From Bacillota bacterium (GTDB lineage: Bacteria; Bacillota; Clostridia; Christensenellales; SZUA-584), in the NCBI GenBank assembly GCA_023416745.1, contig JAEZHF010000042.1:1-46267 (forward strand): a stretch of DNA of 46,267 nt. The letters run 5' to 3'. The translations under genes were made by a program, and so were the position numbers. Positions within the stretch are counted from its first letter, which is position 1. The number at the start of each line of letters is the position of its first letter. Of this stretch, positions 1 to 7,716 are shown in pieces. The notes under the pieces were generated by a model. It had not been told where the DNA came from. It did no database searches and saw only the letters and a program-made list of their open reading frames with translations.

Positions 1-96
1 AAGAGAATCCAGAAAAGGCTTGGATATATGTCACCGAAAGAATATCTTAAATCATTGAAAGCAGAGAAAACGGAGAGGTCAGACAGGGTAGCTTAG
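1..96 (+). mobile_element. IS3-family transposase (OrfB), C-terminal end only
   Basis: The reading frame is open from the first base and stops with TAG at 94-96. Its 31 residues include RIQKRLGYMSPKEY, which resembles the C-terminal signature of IS3-group integrase-type transposases (RIQxxLGYxSPxEY). Only the last residues of OrfB are in the window; the catalytic DDE part lies to the left. Bases just after the stop (about 97-125) read ttgtctac..gttgac, which looks like the right terminal inverted repeat of such an element, though the other end is not visible for comparison. Family assignment is from the short motif only. Confidence 0.72.
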
Positions 97-238
97 CAAA
101 TTGTCTACAAAATAGTTGACGTCCCATCCAATCCTCTGGGTTGGAGTCAGGATTGTTTTCGTATAAACGCTGCAGGGTAAGGCTGATGAGTAAACAATAA
201 TAGTATAAATCTTTGGCAGACTTACAATTATGCTTCAT
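47..238 (-). pseudogene. small leftward gene interrupted by the IS element
   Basis: This minus-strand frame starts with ATG at 238, overlapping the end of the next gene upstream (stop at 228-230) by 11 bases, as in translationally coupled genes. The first ~38 residues (up to ..NPEDWMG) look like an ordinary protein. The remaining ~25 residues are encoded by bases belonging to the IS end and transposase tail, so the natural C-terminus has probably been replaced. I do not recognise the family. The coding potential is inferred from the coupling and the strong promoter and ribosome binding site of the gene before it. Confidence 0.45.
97..125. repeat. probable right terminal inverted repeat of the IS3-type element
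   Basis: These bases follow directly on the transposase stop. IS3-family elements usually end within a few tens of bases of the orfB stop, and the segment ttgtctacaaaatagttgac has the composition of such ends. The exact tip cannot be fixed because the left end of the element is outside the window. The rightward neighbour, read on the minus strand, loses plausible coding sense about here, which supports an insertion point near 120-125. Confidence 0.4.
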
Positions 239-461
239 GCGATAAGGAATAACCGTACGATATATTAATCCCCTTATGCTGAAATTGTTTTTCTTCTTGG
301 GCGCTAAAAGTATCCAGGGAAATATCTACGGAAGGCTCCCATGGATTACTCAAAAGTCTCTTAACGTAAGTGGATAAATGCTTTCTGAGTTCGGTTTTAG
401 ACTTGGAACTGCCTCGGTAATAAATTGATACGTGTAGCTTTGGTTTGTTGCTATTGATCAC
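228..461 (-). CDS. small hypothetical protein, 77 aa
   Basis: The gene starts with GTG at 461, preceded on its strand by AAAGGAGGTATT, a nearly ideal ribosome binding site. The product is 77 residues, basic in its first half (KSKTELRKHLSTYVKRLL at about 20-37) and more acidic later. No signal peptide or membrane segment is visible. It is the first gene of a two-gene leftward unit whose second member is cut by an IS element. I do not recognise a family and assign no function. Confidence 0.6.
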   Translation of the reverse strand: MINSNKPKLHVSIYYRGSSKSKTELRKHLSTYVKRLLSNPWEPSVDISLDTFSAQEEKQFQHKGINISYGYSLSHEA

Positions 462-484
462 AATACCTCCTTTGGTAGTGTCAC

Positions 485-513
485 ATATTAGCTCTACAAC
501 CCTGTAATATCAA
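485..513 (-). promoter_or_regulatory. sigma-A type promoter for the leftward two-gene unit
   Basis: Read on the minus strand there is a -35 element TTGATA (513-508), a 17-base spacer and a -10 element TAATAT (490-485). It lies 24 bases upstream of the GTG start at 461. Spacing and hexamers fit the housekeeping consensus well. Confidence 0.6.
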
Positions 514-542
514 GCAATAAGAAAAAATTTGTGAGGTGAATT

Positions 543-698
543 ATGGGAGAAATACAAGAATACATTTCATACCTTCAAAACTGCCAAAGCGTCAAAACAG
601 CTAAAAAGCCTTACTGCTCAGCTATTAGCACCTATGGTAGATTTGTTGCTTCAAGCAAGACAGATTCTTTTCGTAAGAGTTTGGTTGGAGGGAATTAA
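543..698 (+). CDS. small ORF of 51 aa just upstream of the sugar kinase
   Basis: ATG at 543 is preceded by GTGAGGTGA, a plausible ribosome binding site, and the frame stops two bases before the kinase start at 701. The predicted protein is basic, with several Ser, Lys and Tyr residues, and shows no membrane segment. The arrangement suggests translational coupling to the kinase. It may equally be the remnant of a longer gene. No family recognised. Confidence 0.4.
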   Translation: MGEIQEYISYLQNCQSVKTAKKPYCSAISTYGRFVASSKTDSFRKSLVGGN

Positions 699-700
699 GC

Positions 701-2233
701 GTGAAATACATCATCAGTATTGATGTTGGAACAACATCGATAAAAATAGGATTGTTTGATAAACAATTAAAAGCAGTTGGATTCTTAGGTGAAGAGTATA
801 CGCTTTTAATGCCGCAGAACGAATACGTTGAACTGGATGCGGACATCTATTGGCAATCAATAAAAAAAGTCATAAAAAAGCTTCTAAAGCAATATGGCGT
901 AGACGGCCAAGATATCGCTTCGATAGGTATTTGCTCTCAAGGGGAGACGGTGATTCCGGTAGATAAAAACGGGAATCCGCTGCACAATGCTATCGTTTGG
1001 CTTGATGCCCGTGCAAAAGAAGAAGCCGAGCTTTTAAAACACAAAATCGGTGAGGACTTATTTTACCGAACAACAGGTCTGAACGAAATTTGGGCGGCTC
1101 ATCCAATATGCAAGTTGTTATGGATAAAAAATAACCTTCCGCAGGTATATAACGAAACGGATAAATTTCTATTGCTCACAGATTTCATTACATACCAGTT
1201 GTGTGGAAAAGCGCTAACGGAGTGGACTATGATGTGCTCAACCGGATACTATGATATCAACCAAAAGAGGGTATGGTTTGAGGGGCTGCGTGCTGCTGGA
1301 ATTGATTTGGAGAAGATACCGCCTGTACACAAAAGCGGAATATCGGCCGGAACAGTGTCGCCGGATGTAGCAAACAGCCTTGGTATATCGGCGGATACAA
1401 AAGTCATTATATCCGCAAATGATCAGATGTGCGGAGCGGTTGGCGGTGGGAATATTTCTCCGGGGATTGTGACCGAGACAACAGGTACGGCACTTGTGCT
1501 TACTGCATCCGTTGACAAGCCGAATTACGATAGCGCACAAAAACTTGTCTATTATCTGCATGTGAAGGGTAACTATCTGAGCGTGCTGTATTCGACAACA
1601 GCGGGGATGATTTTAAAATGGTTTAAAGATGAGTTTTGCGAAAAAGAAGTCAGAGAAGCCAGGGAACTAGGAGTGAGCATTTACGATATGCTTGGCCGGA
1701 TGGCTGCAGCTATTGCTCCCGGATCAGAAGGGCTTATGCTATATCCACAGTTTGCCGGCAAAGTGTCACCCAATAATGACCCATACACAAGGGGTGTATT
1801 CTTTAACGTAGGACTCAATTCCAAAAAAGCACATTTTATTCGCGCTATTTTCGAAGGCGTTGCGTATATGTTATGTGAAAACATCAAAGCAATCGAAGAA
1901 AGCGGAATCATTGTAAGTGAAATCAAATCAATGGGCGGTGGTTCAAAGAGCGATATATGGAACCAAATTAAAGCGGATGTGACCGGGAAAACAATTGTGA
2001 CATTGGAGCATACGGAAACGACATCTTTGGGCGTTGCCATCATTGCTGCGGTCAGCTTAAACTGGTTTGAGAGTATTGAGGAGGCTGTTCGCGATACTGT
2101 GCTGGTGGACAAGGTTTTTCACCCAAACGCTGAAAATGCACAAAAATATATGAAGGCTTATGCTGTATACACTCAACTGGACAAAGGCTTTGCAGAATTT
2201 TTTTACCAGCTAAATGATAAAAATTCAAACTAG
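701..2233 (+). CDS. FGGY-family carbohydrate kinase (xylulokinase-like)
   Basis: The 510-residue protein has the FGGY kinase layout: an N-terminal actin-fold phosphate-binding motif DVGTTSIKIGLF (about 8-19), a substrate-side segment GICSQGETVIPVD.. NAIVWLDARA around 83-105, and the C-terminal ATP-site motif MGGGSKSDIWNQIKAD near 410-425. Known members phosphorylate sugars or polyols such as xylulose, ribulose, erythritol or glycerol; the exact substrate cannot be read here. The start is GTG at 701, chosen because GGAGGG sits 8 bases upstream. The next gene encodes a class III aminotransferase-like protein 42 bases downstream, so the two probably act on one sugar or amino-sugar pathway. The AT-rich composition differs from the core genes further right. 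Confidence 0.85.
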   Translation: MKYIISIDVGTTSIKIGLFDKQLKAVGFLGEEYTLLMPQNEYVELDADIYWQSIKKVIKKLLKQYGVDGQDIASIGICSQGETVIPVDKNGNPLHNAIVWLDARAKEEAELLKHKIGEDLFYRTTGLNEIWAAHPICKLLWIKNNLPQVYNETDKFLLLTDFITYQLCGKALTEWTMMCSTGYYDINQKRVWFEGLRAAGIDLEKIPPVHKSGISAGTVSPDVANSLGISADTKVIISANDQMCGAVGGGNISPGIVTETTGTALVLTASVDKPNYDSAQKLVYYLHVKGNYLSVLYSTTAGMILKWFKDEFCEKEVREARELGVSIYDMLGRMAAAIAPGSEGLMLYPQFAGKVSPNNDPYTRGVFFNVGLNSKKAHFIRAIFEGVAYMLCENIKAIEESGIIVSEIKSMGGGSKSDIWNQIKADVTGKTIVTLEHTETTSLGVAIIAAVSLNWFESIEEAVRDTVLVDKVFHPNAENAQKYMKAYAVYTQLDKGFAEFFYQLNDKNSN

Positions 2234-2275
2234 AATCTGACGAAATATTGCAATTGAAAGCTGAGGGAAATGTAA

Positions 2276-3817
2276 GTGATAAGAAATATCAGCAGGTCGC
2301 TTGAAGACATACTTGGCGAGGGGTACTGCCATGCAGTCCGGGAAACTGCAGAAAGATTGCACGGCTTACCGGAGGATTACACAAACAAACTGGTAAAAGA
2401 AAAGGTGGAGTTTTATAGCGATAGCTTTCTTTTTCAACAGGAAGAGTATACAAAGATGATCGGCGAACAGATTTTTAATTCTTTTGAAAACAATAATACA
2501 GGCGCACCGACGACCTCTTTTGCAAAAGCTGCAAATAAGGATGCATCCCCAATAGGAGGGAAGGGTGCGTATCGTATAGGGGAGGACGGCAGGCTCTACT
2601 TAATATCCAAAAGTGAGCACTATCACACACCGATGGGGCATAACTTCCCCGGCTTTAAGCTGATTGACAATGCAAGAGCGCTGGGGATTTCGAACGCCAC
2701 GCATAATAACACACGCGGCTTCATAACACGGTTGCTGGAACGTGAATTGGTCAGAACGAATAATGGCATCAAAAAAGGTGATGAAACCACACTGCAATCT
2801 GTTCTGGAGTCAGAAGAGCCAAAAGTGAAAAACCGCGTCATCAATCTCGAAACGGGAAGCCTTGCAGTGGAAGCGGGGATCAAAATGATGCTCGCGCGGT
2901 TCTACAGGCTGGACAGTACGTTTGACACACCCAAGTACAGCGGGAAGATACCGGTGTTCTTTGTGATGGCAGATAACGACGGCGGTATTCAGGCAAACTA
3001 TCATGGCACGACCACGATTGCGCAAACTTTTCGGGGGATGTGGCCGGAAATCTATCGGGCGTCGGAGAATGAGATCTATAAGGTCGTCGGTATTACCATC
3101 AACGATATCTCTGATTTTGAATGCAAGATGAAGCAGTACAATCAAGGCAAATACAAGACGGGGGGTTTCCTGCACGAAATTGTGCTGATGAACTACGGTG
3201 GTATTCGATTGACCGAGGCCTTTTTGCATAAAGCGTACGCATTGTGCGCGCTGTTCGATACACCTACACTCGTTGATGAAATACAATCCTGCATGTGGTA
3301 CGCCGGCATGTATCTGTATCGGCTGTATGACCTGAGACCGGATTTCGTGATTATTGGAAAAGGGTTTTCTGGCGGGGAATATGCCGCATCCAAGATCGTG
3401 ACCACATACAAAATGGACAGCTTAAATCAGTTCGGTGCGCTGGTGACAAACGGACAAGAGGAACTGGCAAGTCTAGCGTATCTGATCACGATGGAGTTTT
3501 CAGAAGAAAACCGGGAATGGATACAGATGTCGGGGCACTATTTTGAAAGTTTGTTATCTGCACTTAAAGAGAAACATGATGACAGAATAAAAAAAATTGA
3601 AGGAAAGGGACATTTGGCGGCGATTCATTTCAGAACGGTAGGCGACGCTGTAGAATTTGCAAAGAGAATGAATCAACAGTGTATGGATGTCAGTGCACAA
3701 ACATATAAAGCGAATTGTCCGCCTGCTGTGCTTCTCAAGATTCCGTTTATTCTCAGCGAAAAAACAATGGATTTTTTTACTAAGAAAATGGATGAAACAC
3801 TACAGAAGATGAAATAA
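2276..3817 (+). CDS. class III aminotransferase-like PLP enzyme, atypical
   Basis: This 513-residue protein has the fold-type I, class III transaminase landmarks in order: a phosphate-cradle segment ETGSLAVEAGIKMMLA (192-207), NYHGTT (241-246, equivalent to the usual xHGRT), VDEIQS (333-338, with the cofactor-binding Asp334) and IIGKGFSGGEYAASK (359-373) in which Lys362 is the expected Schiff-base lysine. It is longer than the usual ~430 residues, mainly through a ~110-residue N-terminal region. Known relatives are omega-transaminases, glutamate-semialdehyde mutase and related enzymes; sequence drift around the motifs means the reaction cannot be assigned. The start GTG or ATA region is not ideal; GTG at 2276 is used, and a GAGGG lies close upstream. 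It follows the FGGY kinase in the same direction. Confidence 0.75.
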   Translation: MIRNISRSLEDILGEGYCHAVRETAERLHGLPEDYTNKLVKEKVEFYSDSFLFQQEEYTKMIGEQIFNSFENNNTGAPTTSFAKAANKDASPIGGKGAYRIGEDGRLYLISKSEHYHTPMGHNFPGFKLIDNARALGISNATHNNTRGFITRLLERELVRTNNGIKKGDETTLQSVLESEEPKVKNRVINLETGSLAVEAGIKMMLARFYRLDSTFDTPKYSGKIPVFFVMADNDGGIQANYHGTTTIAQTFRGMWPEIYRASENEIYKVVGITINDISDFECKMKQYNQGKYKTGGFLHEIVLMNYGGIRLTEAFLHKAYALCALFDTPTLVDEIQSCMWYAGMYLYRLYDLRPDFVIIGKGFSGGEYAASKIVTTYKMDSLNQFGALVTNGQEELASLAYLITMEFSEENREWIQMSGHYFESLLSALKEKHDDRIKKIEGKGHLAAIHFRTVGDAVEFAKRMNQQCMDVSAQTYKANCPPAVLLKIPFILSEKTMDFFTKKMDETLQKMK

Positions 3818-4452
3818 AAATCTTCTTAAACGCTAAATATTAATTTGATAAGCAACCTGGTAATTTCGGAGTTTTTGCTATGGTAGAAAAAGAATTGGAT
3901 ATTAGAGTAATACGATAAGAGTGCAGGTCGCAAAATACCCTCACATGATAGAATAAATATGATGAGGAGGAAGGGACATTAAGCACATAGCGGCTGTTCA
4001 AGTATTTCAGCATCTGATTTCAAAGATGGAAGTGTTGACAATGGCATGCAGGGCGTGTGTTAGCATTATTGATATAATAATACTGGCAGACATGCTCATA
4101 AATGAGCAGTAGACTAATCCCGACGCACGTGGAGTACGTGGTATGATGTCAAGGGTAGAGAAACAGGTGTAAAAGAAGCCTTTAATAAGGGCTGGTTTTT
4201 AGGGTGTAAATTTGAGCTGAAAATAGTGATTATTTTGCTTTTTGGGAGGATATTAATACAAGCGTTCTTTCATGTGACACAATTTATATTTGATAGCCTT
4301 GCAACAGAGCAATAAGCGACAGTTTAGTTAAGAAGACTGATTTTAATCGCTATTTACTCGAAATTTCGAGGTGTTATAGTAGATATATACAGGAACTATA
4401 ATTAAAATTGGCTCGAAAAGGTTGATGAGCTGACACCATTAAAAATCCTCGA
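3818..4452. other. 635-bp stretch without a convincing gene
   Basis: No frame with a start codon and ribosome binding site longer than about 40 codons is visible. Two open stretches without starts occur on the plus strand: one around 3980-4110 and one from 4118 to a stop at 4313-4315 whose translation ends in a hydrophobic run (IVIILLFG..). These look like gene remnants. The DNA is AT-rich with several short poly-purine runs. A perfect palindrome near its right end is listed separately. Confidence 0.5.
4357..4370. promoter_or_regulatory. perfect 14-bp palindrome, candidate operator for the SDR/sterol-reductase unit
   Basis: The sequence CTCGAAATTTCGAG is a perfect palindrome 122 bases upstream of the dehydrogenase start. 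It is followed by AT-rich DNA (ttatagt..tatata) that could contain a promoter. Its length and symmetry suit a dimeric repressor, but no regulator gene sits next to it and no second copy is seen. Confidence 0.35.
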
Positions 4453-4491
4453 ATGTTTTCTTTTTTGTTTTTTTATGATAAGGTAAAGCAT

Positions 4492-5280
4492 ATGAATACT
4501 TCACAATTCAAAGAAAAATATGGGCAGTACGCGTTGATCGCCGGAGGCTCTGACGGGTTAGGATACGCTTTTGCAGAAGCGATTGCGCGGCGGGGATTGA
4601 ACCTGATTTTGATTGCGCGCCGTGAAGACCGGCTCAAAGCAGCTGCAGATCGGCTCAAACAAACATATGGAACCGATGTCATTACCATAGCCGCGGACAT
4701 GGCGGATTTTGAAAACGTGAAAAAATTGATTGGCACTCTCGATGTTTCCATTGGTTTGCTTGTATACAATGCCGCATATGCACCCATTGGCTTGTTCGAA
4801 AACATGAGCGAAGACAGGCTGGCTCTTGCTGCTGCTGTCAATGTGAAAGCGCCGCTGCTGCTGACAAAGCTTCTGTCAGAGTCCATGATACAGCAAAAGC
4901 GGGGCGGCATTGTGCTGATGTCATCCCTAGCCGGGGCGCAAGGCAGCCCGAATCTTGCGGCGTATTCGGCTACGAAATCATTTAACGCCATACTGGCCGA
5001 AGGTCTTTGGAAAGAACTGAAGCCTCACGGAATCGATGTACTGGCCTGCTGTGCCGGTGCTATTCTCACTCCGGGCTATCAGCAGGCAAAAGAATCCAAA
5101 CCGGCGCCGGGAACGCTGAATGCTGATGAAGTGGCTGAACGAACACTGAACGCTTTGGGAAGAGGTCCGATCATCATTCCCGGAGCCATCAACAAAATCG
5201 GCCGTTTTATACTGACAAGGGTACTGAGCAGAAAAGCCGCAATTCGAACAATGTCGAAAAACACCGGAGGTTTGTCATGA
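4492..5280 (+). CDS. short-chain dehydrogenase/reductase (17-beta-HSD/ketoreductase-like)
   Basis: The 262-residue protein is a classical SDR. The cofactor loop is GGSDGLG near residues 18-24, a variant of TGxxxGxG. The usual NNAG is replaced by YNAAYA, the catalytic Ser lies in VLMSSLAG and the catalytic Tyr/Lys in AAYSATKSF. The RR after the second strand (IARREDRL) suggests NADP(H). Its overall look is closest to 17-beta-hydroxysteroid dehydrogenase type 12 and long-chain ketoacyl reductases, which is a resemblance, not a proof. I prefer ATG at 4492, preceded by AAGGT, over the upstream ATG at 4453, whose extra residues are hydrophobic and lack a binding site. The stop overlaps the start of the sterol-reductase-like gene by four bases (ATGA), so the two are cotranslated. 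Confidence 0.85.
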   Translation: MNTSQFKEKYGQYALIAGGSDGLGYAFAEAIARRGLNLILIARREDRLKAAADRLKQTYGTDVITIAADMADFENVKKLIGTLDVSIGLLVYNAAYAPIGLFENMSEDRLALAAAVNVKAPLLLTKLLSESMIQQKRGGIVLMSSLAGAQGSPNLAAYSATKSFNAILAEGLWKELKPHGIDVLACCAGAILTPGYQQAKESKPAPGTLNADEVAERTLNALGRGPIIIPGAINKIGRFILTRVLSRKAAIRTMSKNTGGLS

Positions 5281-6353
5281 AGTTGTTTTTAGGTTTGATT
5301 ACTCCACTGATCGCATATGCCGTTATCACACTGCTGCACATCATCATCCCGGTAAGAAGAATCAAGGGATATGTGAAGAACGAAATCTCAGGCGAAGTGA
5401 TGAATTACAGAATCAACGGAAAATTTGTTCTTTGGACGAGTATTGTCATCTGGTTTCTGCTGGGGTATTTCAATATCGTTCCATACGGTTGGCTGTATGA
5501 AACCCGCTGGCTGGGACTGATCGGTGCGGTCGTTATCGGACTGGCCTATCCCTTTTACATTGTTCTCAAGCATCCGTCGACGGGCAAATCTTTCTTCGCT
5601 GATTTCTGGTTTGGCAGGGTCAAAGACGCGCAGCTTAAGGGCGGCCTTATTGACGCAAAGATGTGGTTCTATTTAATTGGCGCGGTTATGCTCCAATTGA
5701 ATGTTCTCTCCTTTGCGGCGTATCATATCATGAATGTGCAAAGCATAAACTACGGGTTTCTTCTCGGGTGCGCCATGCTCACATGGTTTTGCTTCGACTA
5801 TCTGATTTTCGAAAAAATCCATCTGTGGACGTACGATTTTATTGCGGAACGGGTCGGGTTCAAGTTGGGATTTGGTTGCTTGGCGTTTTACCCGTATTTC
5901 TATTCAATTTCACTTTGGTTTACTGCTCATCTACCGAGTCCAGGGCATCCTGTATGGGTTACGGTGCTTTTCGGCGCGCTCTTCCTATGCGGTTGGGTGC
6001 TGACACGCGGCGCAAATATGCAGAAGTATCTGTACAAAGTGACGCCGGACAGAAAATTTCTTTGGATAAAACCTGAGGTGCTCAGCGACGGCAAACTCAG
6101 CCTGCTGGCCAACGGCTACTGGGGCGCCAGCCGGCACATCAACTATCTGGGAGAAATCTTGCAGGCTGTCGCCGTGGCTCTGGCCGCCGGTTACGCTGGC
6201 ATTTGGATGGTGTGGCTGTACCCCGCTTACTATATAGGTCTTATGTTCACCCGCCAAGCCGACGACGACAAGGTTTGCAGGGCGAAATACGGAGCGCTTT
6301 GGGATGAGTACACAGATAAAGTTAAATACAAGATTATTCCTTTTATATATTGA
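5277..6353 (+). CDS. ERG4/ERG24-type sterol reductase homologue (membrane protein)
   Basis: This 358-residue multi-pass membrane protein carries the hallmark C-terminal blocks of the ergosterol biosynthesis ERG4/ERG24 family: GANMQKYLYK (245-254), GYWGASRHINYLG (280-292), RQADDDKVCRAKYG (326-339) and a terminal YKIIPFIY (351-358). An earlier block, FADFWFGRVKDAQLKGG.. at 107-123, matches the FFxGRELNPR region of delta-14 reductases in position. Known members use NADPH to reduce ring or side-chain double bonds of sterols (C14, C24(28), C7). Homologues in bacteria are uncommon and known mainly from intracellular lineages, so its presence in a clostridial chromosome is notable. It overlaps the SDR gene by four bases, implying a joint role on a polycyclic substrate. 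Substrate unknown. Confidence 0.85.
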   Translation: MKLFLGLITPLIAYAVITLLHIIIPVRRIKGYVKNEISGEVMNYRINGKFVLWTSIVIWFLLGYFNIVPYGWLYETRWLGLIGAVVIGLAYPFYIVLKHPSTGKSFFADFWFGRVKDAQLKGGLIDAKMWFYLIGAVMLQLNVLSFAAYHIMNVQSINYGFLLGCAMLTWFCFDYLIFEKIHLWTYDFIAERVGFKLGFGCLAFYPYFYSISLWFTAHLPSPGHPVWVTVLFGALFLCGWVLTRGANMQKYLYKVTPDRKFLWIKPEVLSDGKLSLLANGYWGASRHINYLGEILQAVAVALAAGYAGIWMVWLYPAYYIGLMFTRQADDDKVCRAKYGALWDEYTDKVKYKIIPFIY

Positions 6354-6450
6354 GTGCGGATGGGATAATAACTAAAGCTGAATTCGAAAATTTGGTGGGA
6401 GAAAAGACTGTCTTCAATATGATACCCGCAACACTAAGGAAGGAACTAAA

Positions 6451-7326
6451 TTGAAAGACCATATTGTGCGCGCCATGACTGCTGACGGACTTATCCGCGT
6501 CGACGCGATCACATCCCGCCATCTGACGGAACGCGCGCGCCAGATACATGGGTGTTCGCCGCTTGCGACCGCCGCGCTGGGACGCACGCTGGCTGCCGCA
6601 TCCATGCTGGGGTCGCAGCTAAAGGATGAGCAGCATTCGATCACTGTTCAGATTCGTGGCGACGGAATTCTAGGGCCTATTGTCGCGGTATCGGACGGTA
6701 ATGGAAATGTACGCGGTTTTCTGCAAAACCCCGCCGCCGATCTGCAGCCGCGCCCGGACGGCAAGATCGATGTAGGACGAGGCGTGGGCAGCGGGCAAAT
6801 GATCGTTATCCGCGATATGGGGCTCAAAGAGCCGTATGTCGGGATGATCGATCTGGTGAGCGGCGAAATCGCCGAGGATCTTTCCTCGTACTTTGCCATC
6901 AGTGAGCAGATTCCGTCTGCCTGCGCGTTGGGCGTGCTTGTGGATACGGACCGGTCCGTCCGCGCTGCCGGGGGCTATATCATTCAGCTGCTGCCGGGTG
7001 CGGATGACACAGTCATATCGCGGCTGGAGGCATCCGTGCAGAAAGCTGATCTGGTGACGACTATGCTGGATGCCGGCATGTCTCCGTCCGAGATTCTGAT
7101 GCGCGTGCTCGAGGGCTTCTCCCCTAAAATACTTTCAGAGCAACCTGTGGAATACCGCTGCAATTGTTCCGACGAAAGGGTGGCTAGGGCGCTGGTAAGC
7201 TTGGGCAGGGAGGAACTGTTGAAGCTTGCTGGTGAGCGGGAAGACTTTGAGGTGACCTGTGATTTCTGTGACAAGAAGTATCAGTTTTCATCCTACCAGC
7301 TTCGAGACATGGCGGCTTCGCTGTAA
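6451..7326 (+). CDS. hslO: Hsp33 redox-regulated chaperone
   Basis: This is a 291-residue Hsp33. The N-terminal substrate-binding domain runs to about 180, followed by a linker and the C-terminal zinc domain with the diagnostic CxC..CxxC set at Cys237, Cys239, Cys270 and Cys273. In the family these cysteines bind zinc when reduced; oxidation releases zinc and switches on holdase activity in the cytoplasm. The TTG start at 6451 is preceded by AGGAAGGAAC and gives the usual N-terminus (DHIVRAMTADG). It stands alone, with short intergenic regions on both sides. Confidence 0.95.
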   Translation: MKDHIVRAMTADGLIRVDAITSRHLTERARQIHGCSPLATAALGRTLAAASMLGSQLKDEQHSITVQIRGDGILGPIVAVSDGNGNVRGFLQNPAADLQPRPDGKIDVGRGVGSGQMIVIRDMGLKEPYVGMIDLVSGEIAEDLSSYFAISEQIPSACALGVLVDTDRSVRAAGGYIIQLLPGADDTVISRLEASVQKADLVTTMLDAGMSPSEILMRVLEGFSPKILSEQPVEYRCNCSDERVARALVSLGREELLKLAGEREDFEVTCDFCDKKYQFSSYQLRDMAASL

Positions 7327-7385
7327 TTGTGATAACACAATATGCATAAAAATGCAAATTCAATTTGTCAAGGAGGCAGGTTATT

Positions 7386-7625
7386 ATGGACGAAAAGAAA
7401 AAAGAAGAGTATATGGTTAATAGTGAGGACTTGATGGCAAAGATCAAAGCCATCATCCGGGAAGGCAACGCGAGAAAAATTACAATTAAGGATAAGGATG
7501 ATAAGGAAATACTAAGCTTTCCTCTGACCATCGGCGTGGTTGGTATCGCGTTAGCCCCTGTTTTTGCAGCCGTTGCAACGATCACGGCGCTGGCAACAGA
7601 ATGTACAATTGTTGTTGAACGGTAA
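7386..7625 (+). CDS. DUF4342 small membrane-associated protein
   Basis: The 79-residue product matches the DUF4342 pattern: a charged N-terminal helix (LMAKIKAIIREGNARKITIKDKDDKEIL), PLTIGVVGIALAPVFAAVATITALAT as one or two hydrophobic helices, and a conserved short end ECTIVVER. The start is ATG at 7386, directly after AGGAGGCAGG; an upstream in-frame TTG would place the start over the binding site. Function is unknown; relatives occur widely in Firmicutes, sometimes fused to a UBA-like domain. Confidence 0.8.
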   Translation: MDEKKKEEYMVNSEDLMAKIKAIIREGNARKITIKDKDDKEILSFPLTIGVVGIALAPVFAAVATITALATECTIVVER

Positions 7626-7716
7626 AGCATTATCTCAACTCTATATACAGTAACATTAAAGTGAATGAACCAGAAGTGTATAGCGAAATAGCAAGGATGA
7701 AAAGGTGGATACAGAA

